NCBI GenBank assembly: GCA_028023455.1
Contig: JAQFVV010012477.1
Span: 5,136,751 to 5,200,750, forward strand
DNA from: Epiperipatus broadwayi
Lineage: Eukaryota > Onychophora > Udeonychophora > Euonychophora > Peripatidae
Direction: 5' to 3'
DNA length: 64,000 bases
Of this stretch, positions 10,408 through 23,438 are shown one piece after another. The notes under the pieces are model-generated. The model made no database searches. It saw nothing but the letters and a program-made list of their open reading frames with translations, and was not told the DNA's origin. The stretch's first letter is position 1; each line of letters begins with the position of its first letter. The position numbers and the translations under genes are program-made.

Positions 10408-10475
10408 TCTCATATCCAAAGGTTTTCACTGATGAAGGCCACAAGCCAGAAATTAGTCTGGGGATATTGAATGAG
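10408..10475 (+). ncRNA. HR-B hammerhead-like core, copy 2 right arm
   Basis: ATATCC, a bulge, TTCA, CTGATGA (10429-10435), GGC-CACAA-GCC stem II, AGAAA, then TAGTC and TGGGGATATTGA. All core boxes are present. The consensus stem III of the family is the self-complementary hexamer ACTAGT, mutated in this copy to ATTAGT. Confidence 0.6.
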
Positions 10476-13310
10476 TAGGCACTAGATAGGGATTTTGTGA
10501 ACAAGCCTTCTGGCATCCATTGATTATTCTGGTTGGCACAGTGGCACTAATGTATGGAGAGTTTTGCCTTGTTAAATAGGACATTATTGGAGTTTGGGAT
10601 GTTAGAAGATAAGGTGAAGAGACAATTGATTTACAAAGTGGACATAATGTATTATAAAGGAATAAGTATTGGAAGTACAAGTAATGTAGTATTCATTATA
10701 AATAAAAAGTGGAAGAACAATATTGTGGAGATTGATGGTGTATTGAACAAAGTGGCAAGAATTAGTTATTCAACTTAATAGCAGATATCAAATGCAGATA
10801 ATTCAGGTTTATGTCCCAACAAGTTCTCATTGTAATGAACAAATAGAGGATTTTTATATGGATGTACAAAAAGCTTTTGATCAGACCAAACAACATTTTA
10901 AAATTGTTATGGGAGTCTTTAATGCCAGAATTGGTAAACAATTAAAATATGAAAGTACTGTAGGTAAATTTGGTTATGGTGATAAAAATGAGAGATGACA
11001 TAGACTTGTTGAGTTTGCAGAAAATGAGAAACTTTATATTACGAATTCTTTTTTTAAGAAAAATATTAATTGCAAATGGACATGGAAACATACAAATGAA
11101 GGTCCAGCACAATTGGATTATATTTCAACAAATAGAAAATTTGTATTTTAAGATTGTAATATTCTTCATAAATTCAACACAGAAAGTGATCATCAATTAG
11201 TAAGATATAAAGTCCATGTTAATGTAAACCTAGAGAGAAAAAAAATATTAAGAAAAACAATATTCACAGTTGATATTCTTAATCTTTAGAAACATTCCAA
11301 TCAATTCAAATTAGAACTCACAAATCATTTTCGAATGTTAACAGATTTTGAATATATTCAAATTTGAATGAATTCAATAGGAAGATAACTGATAAACATT
11401 TAAAAACTCCAACAAAGATAGCTGGTACAAAAAACCAGCAATTGATCAGTAATTTTTTTTCTGAGACAAGACAATTTATAAAGAAAAGAGGGAATATGAA
11501 AATATATTAAAATGATGCATTAAGAATGATTGAATATCTTGAATTTTGTAAAGTGATGTGAAAAAGATTTGATAATGATATAAGAAAGTATAACTGTGAA
11601 CTAGCAAGAAAAGCTATAGAGGAAAATAAAAGTCTCAAGAATATAAAACATCTTAGTATTGGTACAAAACTTATTTCTGCAATAAGAAAAAAAGATGGAT
11701 CTATTACTAAGAAGAGAGATAACATCATGAAATGTGTAGAAGAGTTCTATCAAGAATTATATAGCAATAAAGAACAAGGAAAGTACCTCCTACAACTACT
11801 ATATCTTCTGAATTGCCCAGGATTTTAAATGAAGAAGTGAGACATGCAATTAAATTTATGAAGAAGAAAAAATATCAGATCATGATGGAATTATAATTGA
11901 TATCTTAAAAGAAGCAGGGAAAGAAAAAAAAAAAATTTGGCAAAATTATCTACAAAATGTGTAAATGATAAAGATGTACCAGATGATTAGTAGAATGCAG
12001 TACTAATATTAATATTTAAGAAAAATGATAAACAAGATATTAGAAATTACAGACCTATCAGTTTTTTATCAGTTTTATACAAAATTTTATCAAAATATTT
12101 ACAACTCATCTATAGAAAACTTTGGATTTTAACTAACCAAAAGAATAAGCTGTTTTTAAAAGTGGTTTTATTACAGTGGATTATATCCAAGTATTGAGAG
12201 AAGTTATAGAAAGAACCAATGAATATGAATTGCTGTTATGTATTGGATATATAGATTATGAAAAGGCATTTGATTCTATAAGCATTTCTTCAGTAATTAA
12301 AGTATTGGATCATCAAGGTATAGATCCAGGATATTGTCATATCTTAAAGAATATTTATAAAAATGCAACAGCAACAATTACATTACATAATGATACTAGG
12401 AAGATTAACATTAAGATGGGCTTATGATAGGGTGACTCCATGTCTTCAAAACTTTTTGCAGCCGTTTTGCAAGAAGTATTTTGTATATTAAAATGGAAAA
12501 CTAAAGAAGTTTAAATGGAGATTATTTAAGTCATCTTGATTTTAAAAATGATATAATTGCTTTTAAAAATAATGCTTTAGAGCTTTAAGAAATGTTGCAA
12601 GTTATCTGATAAAAGTAAGAAAGTAGGATTAAAAATAAATGTTAAAAAGATTAAAGTAATGTTCAGTGCATTTTCTCAAAAAATGGAAATAAAGATTGAT
12701 AATGATGAGTCAGAAGTTAACTACAAATATCTTGGTCAAATTATTACTACAGATGGAAACATAATGGATGAAATTAATCATAGAATTAAACTTGGTTGGA
12801 GTGCTTTTGGTAGAAATAATTTGATATTAAAAGGAAATATACCTATGTGTTTGAAAAGCAAGATTTTTAATAAATGTGTTTTGCCAGATCTTACTTATGA
12901 ATCTGAGACTTGGACACTTAACAAAATAGCAATAGAGAAACATCAGACCAATCAACAAAGTATGGAGAGATGCATGCTAGGAATAACAAAAAGAGATCAA
13001 AAATAAAATACATGGGTGAAAGAATAAACAAATGTTATTGACAACATTGAAAGAATTAAGAGACTGAAGTGGAATTGGGCTGGACATATTTCTAATAAAT
13101 ATGATAATGGATAGATATTTGAAATCTTAAATTTGATTCCAAGTGATTGTAAAAGACCTGGAAAAATATCACATGTGAAATGGATGGATGAAATAAAAAA
13201 GTGTGCTGGAATGATGTAGAGAAGAAAGACTAGAGATCAGAGAAGATGGATTGAACTTGGAGAGACCTTCATTATGTGTGATCAATAATGGTTGAAAATG
13301 ATGATAATGA

Positions 13311-14306
13311 GAGTGATAAATAAATATATAGATAATCAAATTTAAAATTTTTGAAAGTGTTTCACGTAAAATCTATCACACCATTAAATACATTAATGCA
13401 AGGATTTAGTTTTTCCACATATATGATTTATTAATATTATCATATAATCTTCATTGCTGTTTCTGAAAACACTGGGAGAAAAGTAACAGGAAACATGATA
13501 AATTACATATCATAAGATTTAGTTGTTAATGGTATTATCCCATTCAAAATTTAGGGACTCCTCTTGAAAGAAAGGAGTGGCAGATTGATTTGACATTCTT
13601 TGTCTTTAATAAACATATGTTATAAATTTGTTAGGTATCAATAAAAGCTTCCTTGTTTAATGATGTTTATTAATGCAGACAGCAAAATTTTTATGCTGTA
13701 GAAAATTTTAAAATCACATTAGCAAAAATCAAAAAAATTATAGCAGCCACTTGCCATTGTTTACCTTTTTAAATCTGAAATCGTTCAAATTTTGAATTAG
13801 ACAAAATAAATTATTAATGTCACATGACAAACGACTTGAAACATGTTTTACACAAATTGCTACAGGTTATTCGTATTACTCAGACCTTGGAATTGTTAAT
13901 TTAAGGACTATATTGGTTCTATAACACTATAGTTACATCTTTAGCTTATGAAAACCTTCAATTTAACATTTACATGATACACACATGTCTCGACTTCCAC
14001 CTGTAAATAATTCCCAATAATTGGAACCTGTTTTTAAAGATTTTGAATTTCTATGGATAATTCTTTATTTCACATATCCATTTGGAAAAAGCCAACATTG
14101 AATAAAACCAACAACTGATTTCTAAAAATCGAAAGCAAAAAATAAATAAAATTAATGCTATCATCATTACCAACCAAGTCTTAAAAATATATTATCAATC
14201 AAGTTTCTATTTTAAATAAAAACTCTTGTTTAGGATATTGTTAAATATAAACCCTATTTTAAAAATATGGAGAAAAGAAAGACTGTAATTGTTGCAAAAC
14301 TAAATT
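13311..14306. other. No feature recognised
   Basis: A+T-rich sequence without supported genes or repeats. Confidence 0.5.
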
Positions 14307-14448
14307 AAAACTAATAAAGTTTTTTTTTTCTCATATATCATAGCATCGATCGGGAGGCGAACTCCCAACTGTCTGCAACCAACTGCCTGCTTGTAAGGCG
14401 ACTGCGTTGACCTCTCGGCTAACAACGCTTGGCAAAACTAATAAAAGT
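14307..14448 (-). repeat. SINE-D copy with target duplication
   Basis: Minus strand: AGCGTTGTTAGCCGAGAGG, a tRNA-like anticodon arm with a TAC loop, a T-arm (GGGAGTTCGCCTCCC) and an A-rich tail after ATGATATATGAG. It is flanked by aaaactaataaagt (14307-14320) and aaaactaataaaagt (14434-14448), the expected target-site duplication of a LINE-mobilised SINE. Confidence 0.75.
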
Positions 14449-16075
14449 TAATGCTATTTTTTTTAATTATCAACATTCACCAGCCTATAGAAGATACTAT
14501 TAAATGCACAACTAATTGAGGCAATATTATTATTGACAATTGGAGAGTTTGTTAGTTATAATCTGAAAAAAAAAAAAAAAGCAGACTGAAGATTATGACA
14601 TAATTAAACTGTTTTATATGAATATATTTTTCTTATTTTTTTACCTTTTTAATAAAAATGATAATGAAAATAACCAGAAGATTTTGTGAAATATGGCTTC
14701 ATACCTACATTTAAATAATTATCTTATTGTGTTCATGTTAACTACCAATAAAAAGTGATCAATAAATAAGAAAAAAATACAGTTGAAAAATTAGATATAA
14801 TTGAGACACAGTCAATACTTTTTTTTTCTTCAAAAAGTTCAAATAATAACTAAACTTTTCAGTCAATAAATTTAAATTATTGTAAGTAAAGAAAATTAAA
14901 ATAATCAGTTGTTTGAGGAAATAGAGAACCCATGCACCACAAATATTTTTTCTTAACTTGAATTTAAAACAGTAATGTTTATTATATTAAACTAGAAGAT
15001 TAAATATCATAGTTGGCTACTTTATTCTCTTTTCTGATCATTTGATATGTGGTTTTAGACACTAATTAAATTTTTTAATAAAAATTTTGGAGTATTCTCC
15101 ATAAAAAATGTAAGACATTCAAAATAAGCTATTTTCATCAGAAAGATGTCAGACAATAGGTCGCTGCTTTATTTCTCGAATATCTAAATTCAAACGTATT
15201 TACTTGATAGTTATTAAATATTTATATTAATAGTTTTGAATTGGCATAATAATAATTGAGAATTATTTCAATGACAAGCTGAGAATATCTGCAAAAATAC
15301 TTTCCAAATCTGAATTTAAACAATATGTACTTTACAAGCCAAATATTTTATTAATGTAACAAGATACGACTGGTATAGAGATTAAATATATGGACACATA
15401 TGCTGCATACACGCGTATGGGCAAACACTTATGTTTTTGCAATTAATGCCATTTTATGAAACTTATATTTTATATTGGTAAAGTAATTTATTTGTTAATG
15501 TTACATTACAATTACATTACATTTTTTAGTTATTCTACTTATATTGCATATAATAAATAAAAATTGCCTACCTGTAGATTATATATATATATATTAATAT
15601 ATTGTTTATAAACTTATAAACTTTATGACGATTATTATTTTTCATCTTAATGTATATTTTAATTAATATATATGTATTTAAATTTAAATGATAATTATTT
15701 TTTATAGTTTATCAATATTGATTTTTCTTCTGTCAGAAATAACAATTAACTTCGTTCTTTTTTCGCTGAGGAAAAAAAGTCAATACTATAATTCATATAT
15801 TAATAATTAAAATTTTTCAAAAAAAAAGTTTAATTACATAAGATGTCAGATACATATTTAAAACGAATTGTAAATGTGCAATTGTTTGAAAGTATATAAT
15901 TAGTAGCATTATTATAATTCAAACTTTAATTAAAAAAACTTTTTATATTCTTTCGATTTTAGAAAAATAATATAGTTAGTTATTCTAGGATATATAAGTT
16001 TTTAAGTCAATAAATGAAAAGATAATGCAAATGAACTCGCTTCAGACAAAATAAAAGTAAAATAGTCCTGTATGA
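14449..16075. other. A+T-rich DNA, nothing recognised
   Basis: No feature supported. Confidence 0.5.
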
Positions 16076-16205
16076 TTTAGTGCAGAGGTAGAGAAGGGTC
16101 TCTAGAACTCAAGGTTCACGAAATCGCAGATAAAGTTGATCACTTCCGGTATTCGATCTTCGTACGATTTTCTCAACAATAAATGCAGAATTATTATTTT
16201 TTTAA
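16076..16205 (+). repeat. SINE-C copy 2
   Basis: GATTTAGTGCAGAGGTAGAG, AGAACTCAAGGTTCACG, ATCACTTCCGGTATTCG and a terminal ATTATT run, in the same order as the 4789 copy. Confidence 0.55.
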
Positions 16206-19200
16206 AAGTACACATAAAAATGTATTGCATTAAAAATTTACTAGGTGAAAATTATAAGTATATACTATTGTTATGCAAAGGGGTAATTAACTTAATAAAA
16301 GTTTGGGATAAAATTTTAATTATTGGTTTGCTCAATTAAATTGTAGGAAGATTGGAAAACAATGAATTAGATGATTATCAAATAACATCATTTAGATGTA
16401 GTTCTATTTTGGTATACGTGAATCTATTTTTAAGCATATATATACTAAACTTCTGTAAATGCTTTTTGATTAGTAAATAGCCATATAAGCAATGCTAAGT
16501 TTTAACTACTTTCTTAAATCATTAATTTCCTTTCTTATTCCTCTTGTTGCTGTTTTTTTATATTAATATCTTTTTGCATCAGATATTTTAAAAACATATT
16601 TGCTTTTTAGCTTATGTTTCTTTGTAACTCAGTAACATAACTTTATAGATATAGCGAAGCTAAGAAAAAGCAAATAAACATTCTGTTATAGATTCACTTA
16701 CACCTCTTGTCTGTAAAAACACATTGTTTATCCATTTCCTATGAAAATCTTTGTCTGAATTTATTTGTTGCAAAGAGTAGTATAACAAACTAATTGGTTT
16801 CAGAAGTTGATTGTTATATCAAGCATTTGTTGCAGCTGCCACTGAAATATATATAGTGAGGAAACAGCATTGAACAAAGGTAACATCAAAACAAACATTT
16901 AATCAGAAAAAATATATAATACAAAATTAAAAATATAAATGTAATTATGCAAATAAAATTAATTGCTGCATAAGATTTTATTGAAGACTAAAATAAAATC
17001 TTAAAAATATAAAATAAAAACATAACAGACTTATTCCAATAAAAGATTACATATTATTTATTTAACCCTATCATTTGGAGATTTTTTACTTTCTTGTTTG
17101 AATTTATTTTTTTCTTAATACTATATCCTAAGTCTGTTTCTGTCTTATAGTGAAAATTATAATTGATCTTATAAAAGCAAAAACAAACTTATATCTGTAA
17201 AAGTCATTCCACTTTTTTGCTTAGAATTTTTTTTTCATAATGATAAAGAGTATTTTTTTTTTTTTAAAAAATCAGATTCTGACACAGTTTGTTCAGCTAC
17301 ATTCTCTATCATCCAATAGAATTTGCTGTAGCATTTGTATTAATTGATACATTTATGCTTTTATGTTTGAAATTTTTTTTTGCATTAAATTCTAAATCAT
17401 AATAAAAACTAAAATCATACTTTAAAAAGCAAAATAAACTTCTAATAACAAAAAATAATTTATCTTCATTTTCTTACTTGGATTTTTTTCATGGCACTCA
17501 TCAATTTTCTAACTCATCTTTTTAGAAAACCCCTGCAATGTCTAAATCAACCAATGACAATGTTGCATTTTCATTAATTGACATTACTGCTACCTTTCAT
17601 TTGAAACATTTTGTTTCACAACAATAGTAATCAGTTTTCTAACTCATATTGCCAGACTTAAGACTCAAATTATTCTAAATATGCAGAAAAATATTAAAAA
17701 ATATATTATAGTACATTTTATTGCTAACTAAATTACTATCAAGTATGATAAAGATTTTAGCAACTCTATGACTCTATGTATTTACATTTGTTGTATAAAT
17801 CTTAATTTTATAAAAAAAGTTATTATACAATTTATTTATTATATAAGACTTTATTATAGCTACCTCATATTAAAGCAAGACATTCATTGCAAATCATAAA
17901 AAATCTCTACTTCTAAATAAAAATTTGGTTAGAAGAGATTTGTAAAGTTAAACTATAAATTCAGTTGATATTACATAAGAGGATTAATTGTAGCTTACTT
18001 TCAAGCTGTCTCAATAAAGGTAGATTCCTAATACCTTAAGAATATGAAATGTGAAATAAAATTATTTATAGCTATAAAAAATTGAACTCTTCAAAATATT
18101 TATATTATCCAAACACTCTTATCTAAAAATCGGAAATATGGCCATACACAAATGCTTTTTTTTAATCAGTTCATTTAATATATTGTATTTAATTTTTTTC
18201 AGCAATAATTTTTTTTTCCTAAAAGACTACAACATATAATCTAATTATAATTTTCCATTATATTCTCTCATCACTTATATCTTTCCAAGAAATCAATATG
18301 ATCACTTCTTTAGAGTTTCTTTGTGGTAATCATTACAATGTAAATGGTGTTGGCTTTCTCATAAAAATTATACTCAAGTTTTCCATAAATATATATATTT
18401 AAAAAATCTGTCACAATTCACACCTTGATAATAACTATTTATGTAATGGGAATTGAGGTTGAATGTATATCTCCTTGTTAAAAAATAATGTTTCACAAAA
18501 AACTTCATTTGTGTATTATTGGTAAATTATTTGTAAATATGAAGTACTATTTGTGAAAAACATTTAAGTATTTTATATTTTATAAAGCTCTAGTATAGTA
18601 TTTAAAACAATTTATAAATTTTACATTTTAATAATCTTGTAACAAATAATGTTTTTCTCAGATATATCTTAAATTAAATAAATTACCCTGATTTTTATAG
18701 CAAATATATTAATTCACTATCAATATTTTAAAAATACATACATAATATAATGAGAATGTCTGAATTTTAAAAAAGTATCCATAAAGTTTTCACAAACAAA
18801 TGAATGATAACATTACTTTATCATTAATATAATCATATGATTTACTAGATTCTATTTCATTTTAATGAACAAGAAGCAAAACTCTCTATAAATAGTTAAT
18901 GATCACCTATTTATTAGCATTACCTAAAAAAAATTACATTACCTATAAAAATCCTAACATTGTTTTTTTTTTTTAAATAGATTTATAACACTTATTTATA
19001 TTCTAAAATATAGCTATCCAAAATAATAAAAATTCTTATGCTGTGATCATCAGTATAGTAAATAACTTGGTATTGCATAAATTAGGGCTCAGCCCAAACA
19101 GAATATAAAAATATTTTATAAGTAACTGAAAATTTACAAATGATTAAAGTTTTTCTATACAGTCAGCATTTATTAACTAATTCAAGTAGCCATTACTAAA

Positions 19201-20404
19201 GAGTAAAGTGATAAAAAAACCATAATAAAAAATACCTTACAGTGTAAATGATAAACTTGAATGAATAATAATTTTTTTTATTGATTTCGTATAGAGCACT
19301 GCATGCCTATCCATAATTACTATGCATTTCTCTCATATTCAAGTTCTAATAACCAATATTATTCATAGCGTAACAGAAATCTAAAATAGTAGACAATTAA
19401 TTCTAATAATCAGGAATTAGAAAAAAAATTATGTTGCATATGTAAACAAACACCAAAATATTTAAATAAATATTGTGAAAAGAAATAAAGAGAAAGATAG
19501 AGACAAGGTTATAAAGATGGTATTAAGAAATGTTTAGAGTTTTATTTAGAATTCAGTCATAGTATTAAGAATTGCAATAATTGTTTTTTTTTTTTTTTGA
19601 TAATCGATCTCAAAGTGACAAACGATACGTTAAAAAAAATATGTTAAGAAATTATCCAGTTATCTCGACTTGCTTTCTAGAAAACTAACAAAACACATAC
19701 AGTGTATTTGTAATTTTATTATTATTTTTCTGAAATTAATAAAATTATTTAGCTTATAAAAAATAAAAACAGAAGGACAAAAAAGATGATAACGTGAGTA
19801 AATAAATAAAAAAAAAAACGTTTAAAAAATGGATTATAAAAACATTAACGCTCAACGGCTCGATATGTAAAATGACAACTAGAAAAATAATGAAAATAGC
19901 TATATATAGTTAACAGAGGTTTTTTTTTAATAGTGAATAATATAATTATCCTTTTTTTTATTTTTTGTATATTAATGCCAATATTTTGAACATCATTTGC
20001 TTTTTTTTTTAAAAAATCCTATTATTATTTTGCCAAAATAGATGAAAAAAATAATAGTCTCATGCTTGTAGTCTTCTACTAAATACAACATTCATTATTT
20101 TAATGATAAAAAGCAGACAACAATCAATACGTCACTCAATAAAAAAAAAGTTAATAAAAATCTAGACATTTCATGTATTTTCTTTTTTGTTGTTAAAACA
20201 GAAGCACTTAAAGGAGTAGAATTGATTTTACTGACATTAGCCCTCCATCAGTTGATTTTTTTTTTAAAAAAATAATTGCTTAAGTTCTAAAGGTAATTAC
20301 GGTGGATATCTGCAAATACATGTGCATAAAATATATTGCAGTGAATGAAGATAAGTTTCATTTTAATAATATAATTTTCATCGTTATTTTATAAGGTAAT
20401 GTTA
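16206..20404. other. Long A+T-rich stretch without supported features
   Basis: The only hint is CCTCTTGTCTGTAAAAACA near 16702, which resembles the inverted terminus of the 59455-61020 element. No mirror partner was found. No coding frame or RNA gene was seen. Confidence 0.5.
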
Positions 20405-20545
20405 ATATAAAAAATCGAACGGTTTATTGCTCAGGGAGTTCATAATAAGTTCGAACACCGGAAGCGATAGAACTGAAGCTAAAATACGCGGGCCTTGAAT
20501 TTTAAAATCCATTACCCCATCGTTGTTACTAAAACCATGCAAGCA
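20405..20545 (-). repeat. SINE-C copy 3
   Basis: On the minus strand: AATTCAAGGCCCGCG, ATCGCTTCCGGTGTTCGAAC and GAACTCCCTGAGCAATAAAC. This is the least decayed 3' half of the family. Confidence 0.6.
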
Positions 20546-22582
20546 TAATTTATGTTGAGAAAACAGCAAGAAATGATAAACTACATTAATTATTCTATAC
20601 TTGTACTCAAAAATTTCATGAATATTTTTTTGAACTAATACAAACATATCTACGTGCTATCCACTATACATATGTACACACGAGTATATACTATTAAAGC
20701 TTAGACATACATATACCAATGCAGACATTTGTCTTATTTTACACCTTTTTAATCAATGCTTTTGATTCAAATTCTTTCCACGTTTCTACTTTCTCAGCTT
20801 AGCCATATATTTTCAAGAACACTTCTGTTCATCCTAATTTATAATTACTTAGTGTAAATTAAGTAATGAATGGTACATTATACAAAATCTATATTTCTAA
20901 ACAAGTTTCTGGCTTTTACTTTATAAGTGAAAACTTAAAATATAATTATATCATATAATACTAAATCATCTATGCGTTTTACTATGGTTACACAAAGCTT
21001 TATTTACCACTCTCTTTTACAGTTTACAATTTCGATTGTCCCAGCAATCTTCTTCAGAACTTTTATATTTCCTAGCTTCAACTGCTAAATTCAAATTTTA
21101 AAAATTTCAAGATGAAATTAATGCTTTTGTGATTCTAATAGCTAGCTTTAAATATTTTATAATAGTCAAATCTGTTAGCTCGAAATTAAAAACCAAATCT
21201 CCTGCCCCCCTGAAAATATTGCACCTAAACTAACTTAATTGTATACTTATACAAATCTGATGCTATATTAGTAACTATAGGGATTTTAATTTTATGCTAA
21301 TTGTATCAGTGATTTAAAAAAAATATAAAACTGATTGTATGTTGAGTTTAAAATAGAAAACTATAAAAAAAATTATCATGTTGTTGTGACTGCAATTGCA
21401 TACCATACTCAAGTCTTGGGACTTGCTACCAGGAACCATGCTAAAAAATTTAATTGGGGATTTGTAATGTAACTAGCTAACCAGTAAATTTTTGATCAGA
21501 AAACTTCTATCTATTCATATTTACAGAGCAAAAAAAAAAAATTCATAAAAAAGAATCTAAAATCAACTGATAGTTAACTGTCAAAATATGCTAAGTCTTT
21601 GCTATGCAGGGGACTATCTATATATAATCTGATTTGAGATACTCAATAGTTTGATTTTTTGTTGTGTTCATTAAATTAAAATATATTATCTTACTTTTCT
21701 GTGTTTAACTTTTAATTCTAAATTCCTAATGTTCATAAAATTGTTGATGTAAAGGGCAAATTAAGGAAACAGGTTCAATAGGTTAATGTAATATCTAATA
21801 GTTTAAACTTTAATCAGATTCTTAAATATGATTAAGATTCTTATTTCAATAATCATTCATATATTTTCTATATTTCTGCTTTATTAATGACTCTTCTTAC
21901 CTACAACATTCATTATTCGAATTATCTAATCCAGATAAGTTCAATATAGTAACTATTAGCTTCTTATGACCTCTGAAAACATAAAACAAAACTTGTATTA
22001 TATAAACATTATTTTTTAAATTTTATTTAAATTTTAAAACTAAACCATTTTATTTATGCTTATATATATATTTTTTATATAAGTGAAATGGTAACAATAC
22101 ATGCTAGGCCAATGACTAGGATTTGATTTCAGATTGATTTAAAATTTAGATTTTTTTTTAAACTTTCTAATTAGACTTGAAGGATCCAATCCAGATGGAA
22201 ACAGAAAACCATCCAATATAAAGCAGAAAATATGTATCATTTCTTAGATAGATAATAAATCAATTAGCAAGGCTAATTAATAAATCCTTCCATCACTACT
22301 TTACTAAGTTGAATGAAAAAAAAGGCTTTCATTCTGAAATGACTATTTACACATTACTTTATATTTTTACCAATGTATATATTTGAGTTGTCTAACTTTG
22401 AGTTTCAAGCCATGTAAAATGTCACAAGTGGGAATATGAAACTTGCTACTCATCAAATCATCTTGGTGATACATTAAATTTTTTTTAGAATTGTTTATTT
22501 GAATATTTAATGATTATTAATAAAAATAAAATAAAATTTCAGATGGGTCTCATTTTATCTTTAAAGTGCTTTACATATTTCC
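20546..22582. other. A+T-rich DNA, nothing recognised
   Basis: No feature supported. Confidence 0.5.
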
Positions 22583-23438
22583 TTAACCCTTCCATAGTGC
22601 AGACTAGACTCAAACATTCAGCATTTTCTGACATTTTTCTTTGTCTTACACACCAATGTAAAATATATGATTAAATGATTATTACTTATAAGAAAATAAT
22701 AAATTTGACTTCACTTGATAGATATTTTTGTTTACTACTGCAATTAATTTTAAATGTTCACAATTTGTTTTTATAAATATTTAAAAAATGAGATTGTAAT
22801 CAAAACAAAAAGATTACTAGTCATCATTTCAGAAAAAAAATATTTTCAGTTTACAAAATCAACAGAATCTTCCTTATTTCTAAAAACTTGAACAAATATT
22901 TATTTATTTGTGTTATATTTAATAAATTCTGCTTTTATTGCAAAATTGTGATATTTTCATACTCGTAAATATAAGTAGATTGCTTATGTAGAAGTTAAGC
23001 TTCTAAATAGCTTTAGGCCACACTCATGTTAGCTGCTAATAAAACATTATATTTTTGAAAATAAAGTATTTCCAGTCAAAATAAGTTATTGATAATTTAT
23101 ATTTCTCAATATCTAATAAATATAGTGTAAATTATTGTAAAAAATATCTAAAACCATAATAAATTTTGAAATAAACACCTTTTTGGTCTTTGTAATTATT
23201 TTCTTTAAACAATGTCATAACATGCAGAACATTTTATGGCCTTGCCTTGGAACAAAGACTGAATATGTCAGGGTGGTGCTTATGCTTTTTGTAAGGTGTT
23301 TTTTTTAATTTTCCACCATCTATCGTAATTTTTTGAATGAAATTTTTATATAATAAAATATACAGAAAAATACAAATTCACCAGAGGGTGAATTGGTCAA
23401 AACATGTAAAATTGTGTACTGAAATTATGAAAGGTTAA
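22583..23438. mobile_element. Possible piggyBac-like non-autonomous element
   Basis: TTAA (22583-22586) is followed by CCCTTCCATAGT. At the other end TTATGAAAGG runs into TTAA (23435-23438), giving short imperfect inverted termini with a TTAA target, as in piggyBac elements. No transposase fragment was recognised. TTAA is frequent in such A+T-rich DNA, so this is a weak call. Confidence 0.3.

Larger units (their letters stand above)
9922..10571. mobile_element. HR-B inverted-pair element, copy 2, with 15-bp target duplication
   Basis: A 650-bp insertion splits the RTE copy. The 15-bp sequence ttaaataggacatta occurs on both sides (9907-9921 and 10572-10586). The better RTE copy has this site once, so it is a target-site duplication. 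Inside, arms of about 240 bp are mirror images: AAGGCAAAACTC at 9965 against GAGTTTTGCCTT ending at 10570. The left arm is preceded by about 43 extra bp with no mirror counterpart, while the right arm abuts the duplication. Each arm contains a hammerhead-like core. There is no coding sequence. Confidence 0.8.
9656..13310 (+). mobile_element. Decayed RTE-type LINE, copy 1 (interrupted at 9922-10571)
   Basis: It is homologous along its length to the better copy at 47793-50826. The 5' untranslated part and endonuclease start lie at 9656-9921, and the rest runs from 10572 to about 13310. Visible endonuclease pieces include QVYVPTS, a GDFNA box mutated to GVFNA (near 10912) and SDHQLV (near 11190). 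Reverse-transcriptase pieces include DYEKAFDSI (near 12256); the catalytic FADD box near 12541 is destroyed. The C-terminal CVLPDLTYESETWTLNK block is readable at 12880. Many stops and frameshifts make it non-functional. The end is rich in GAT/AAT, like RTE tails. Confidence 0.85.
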
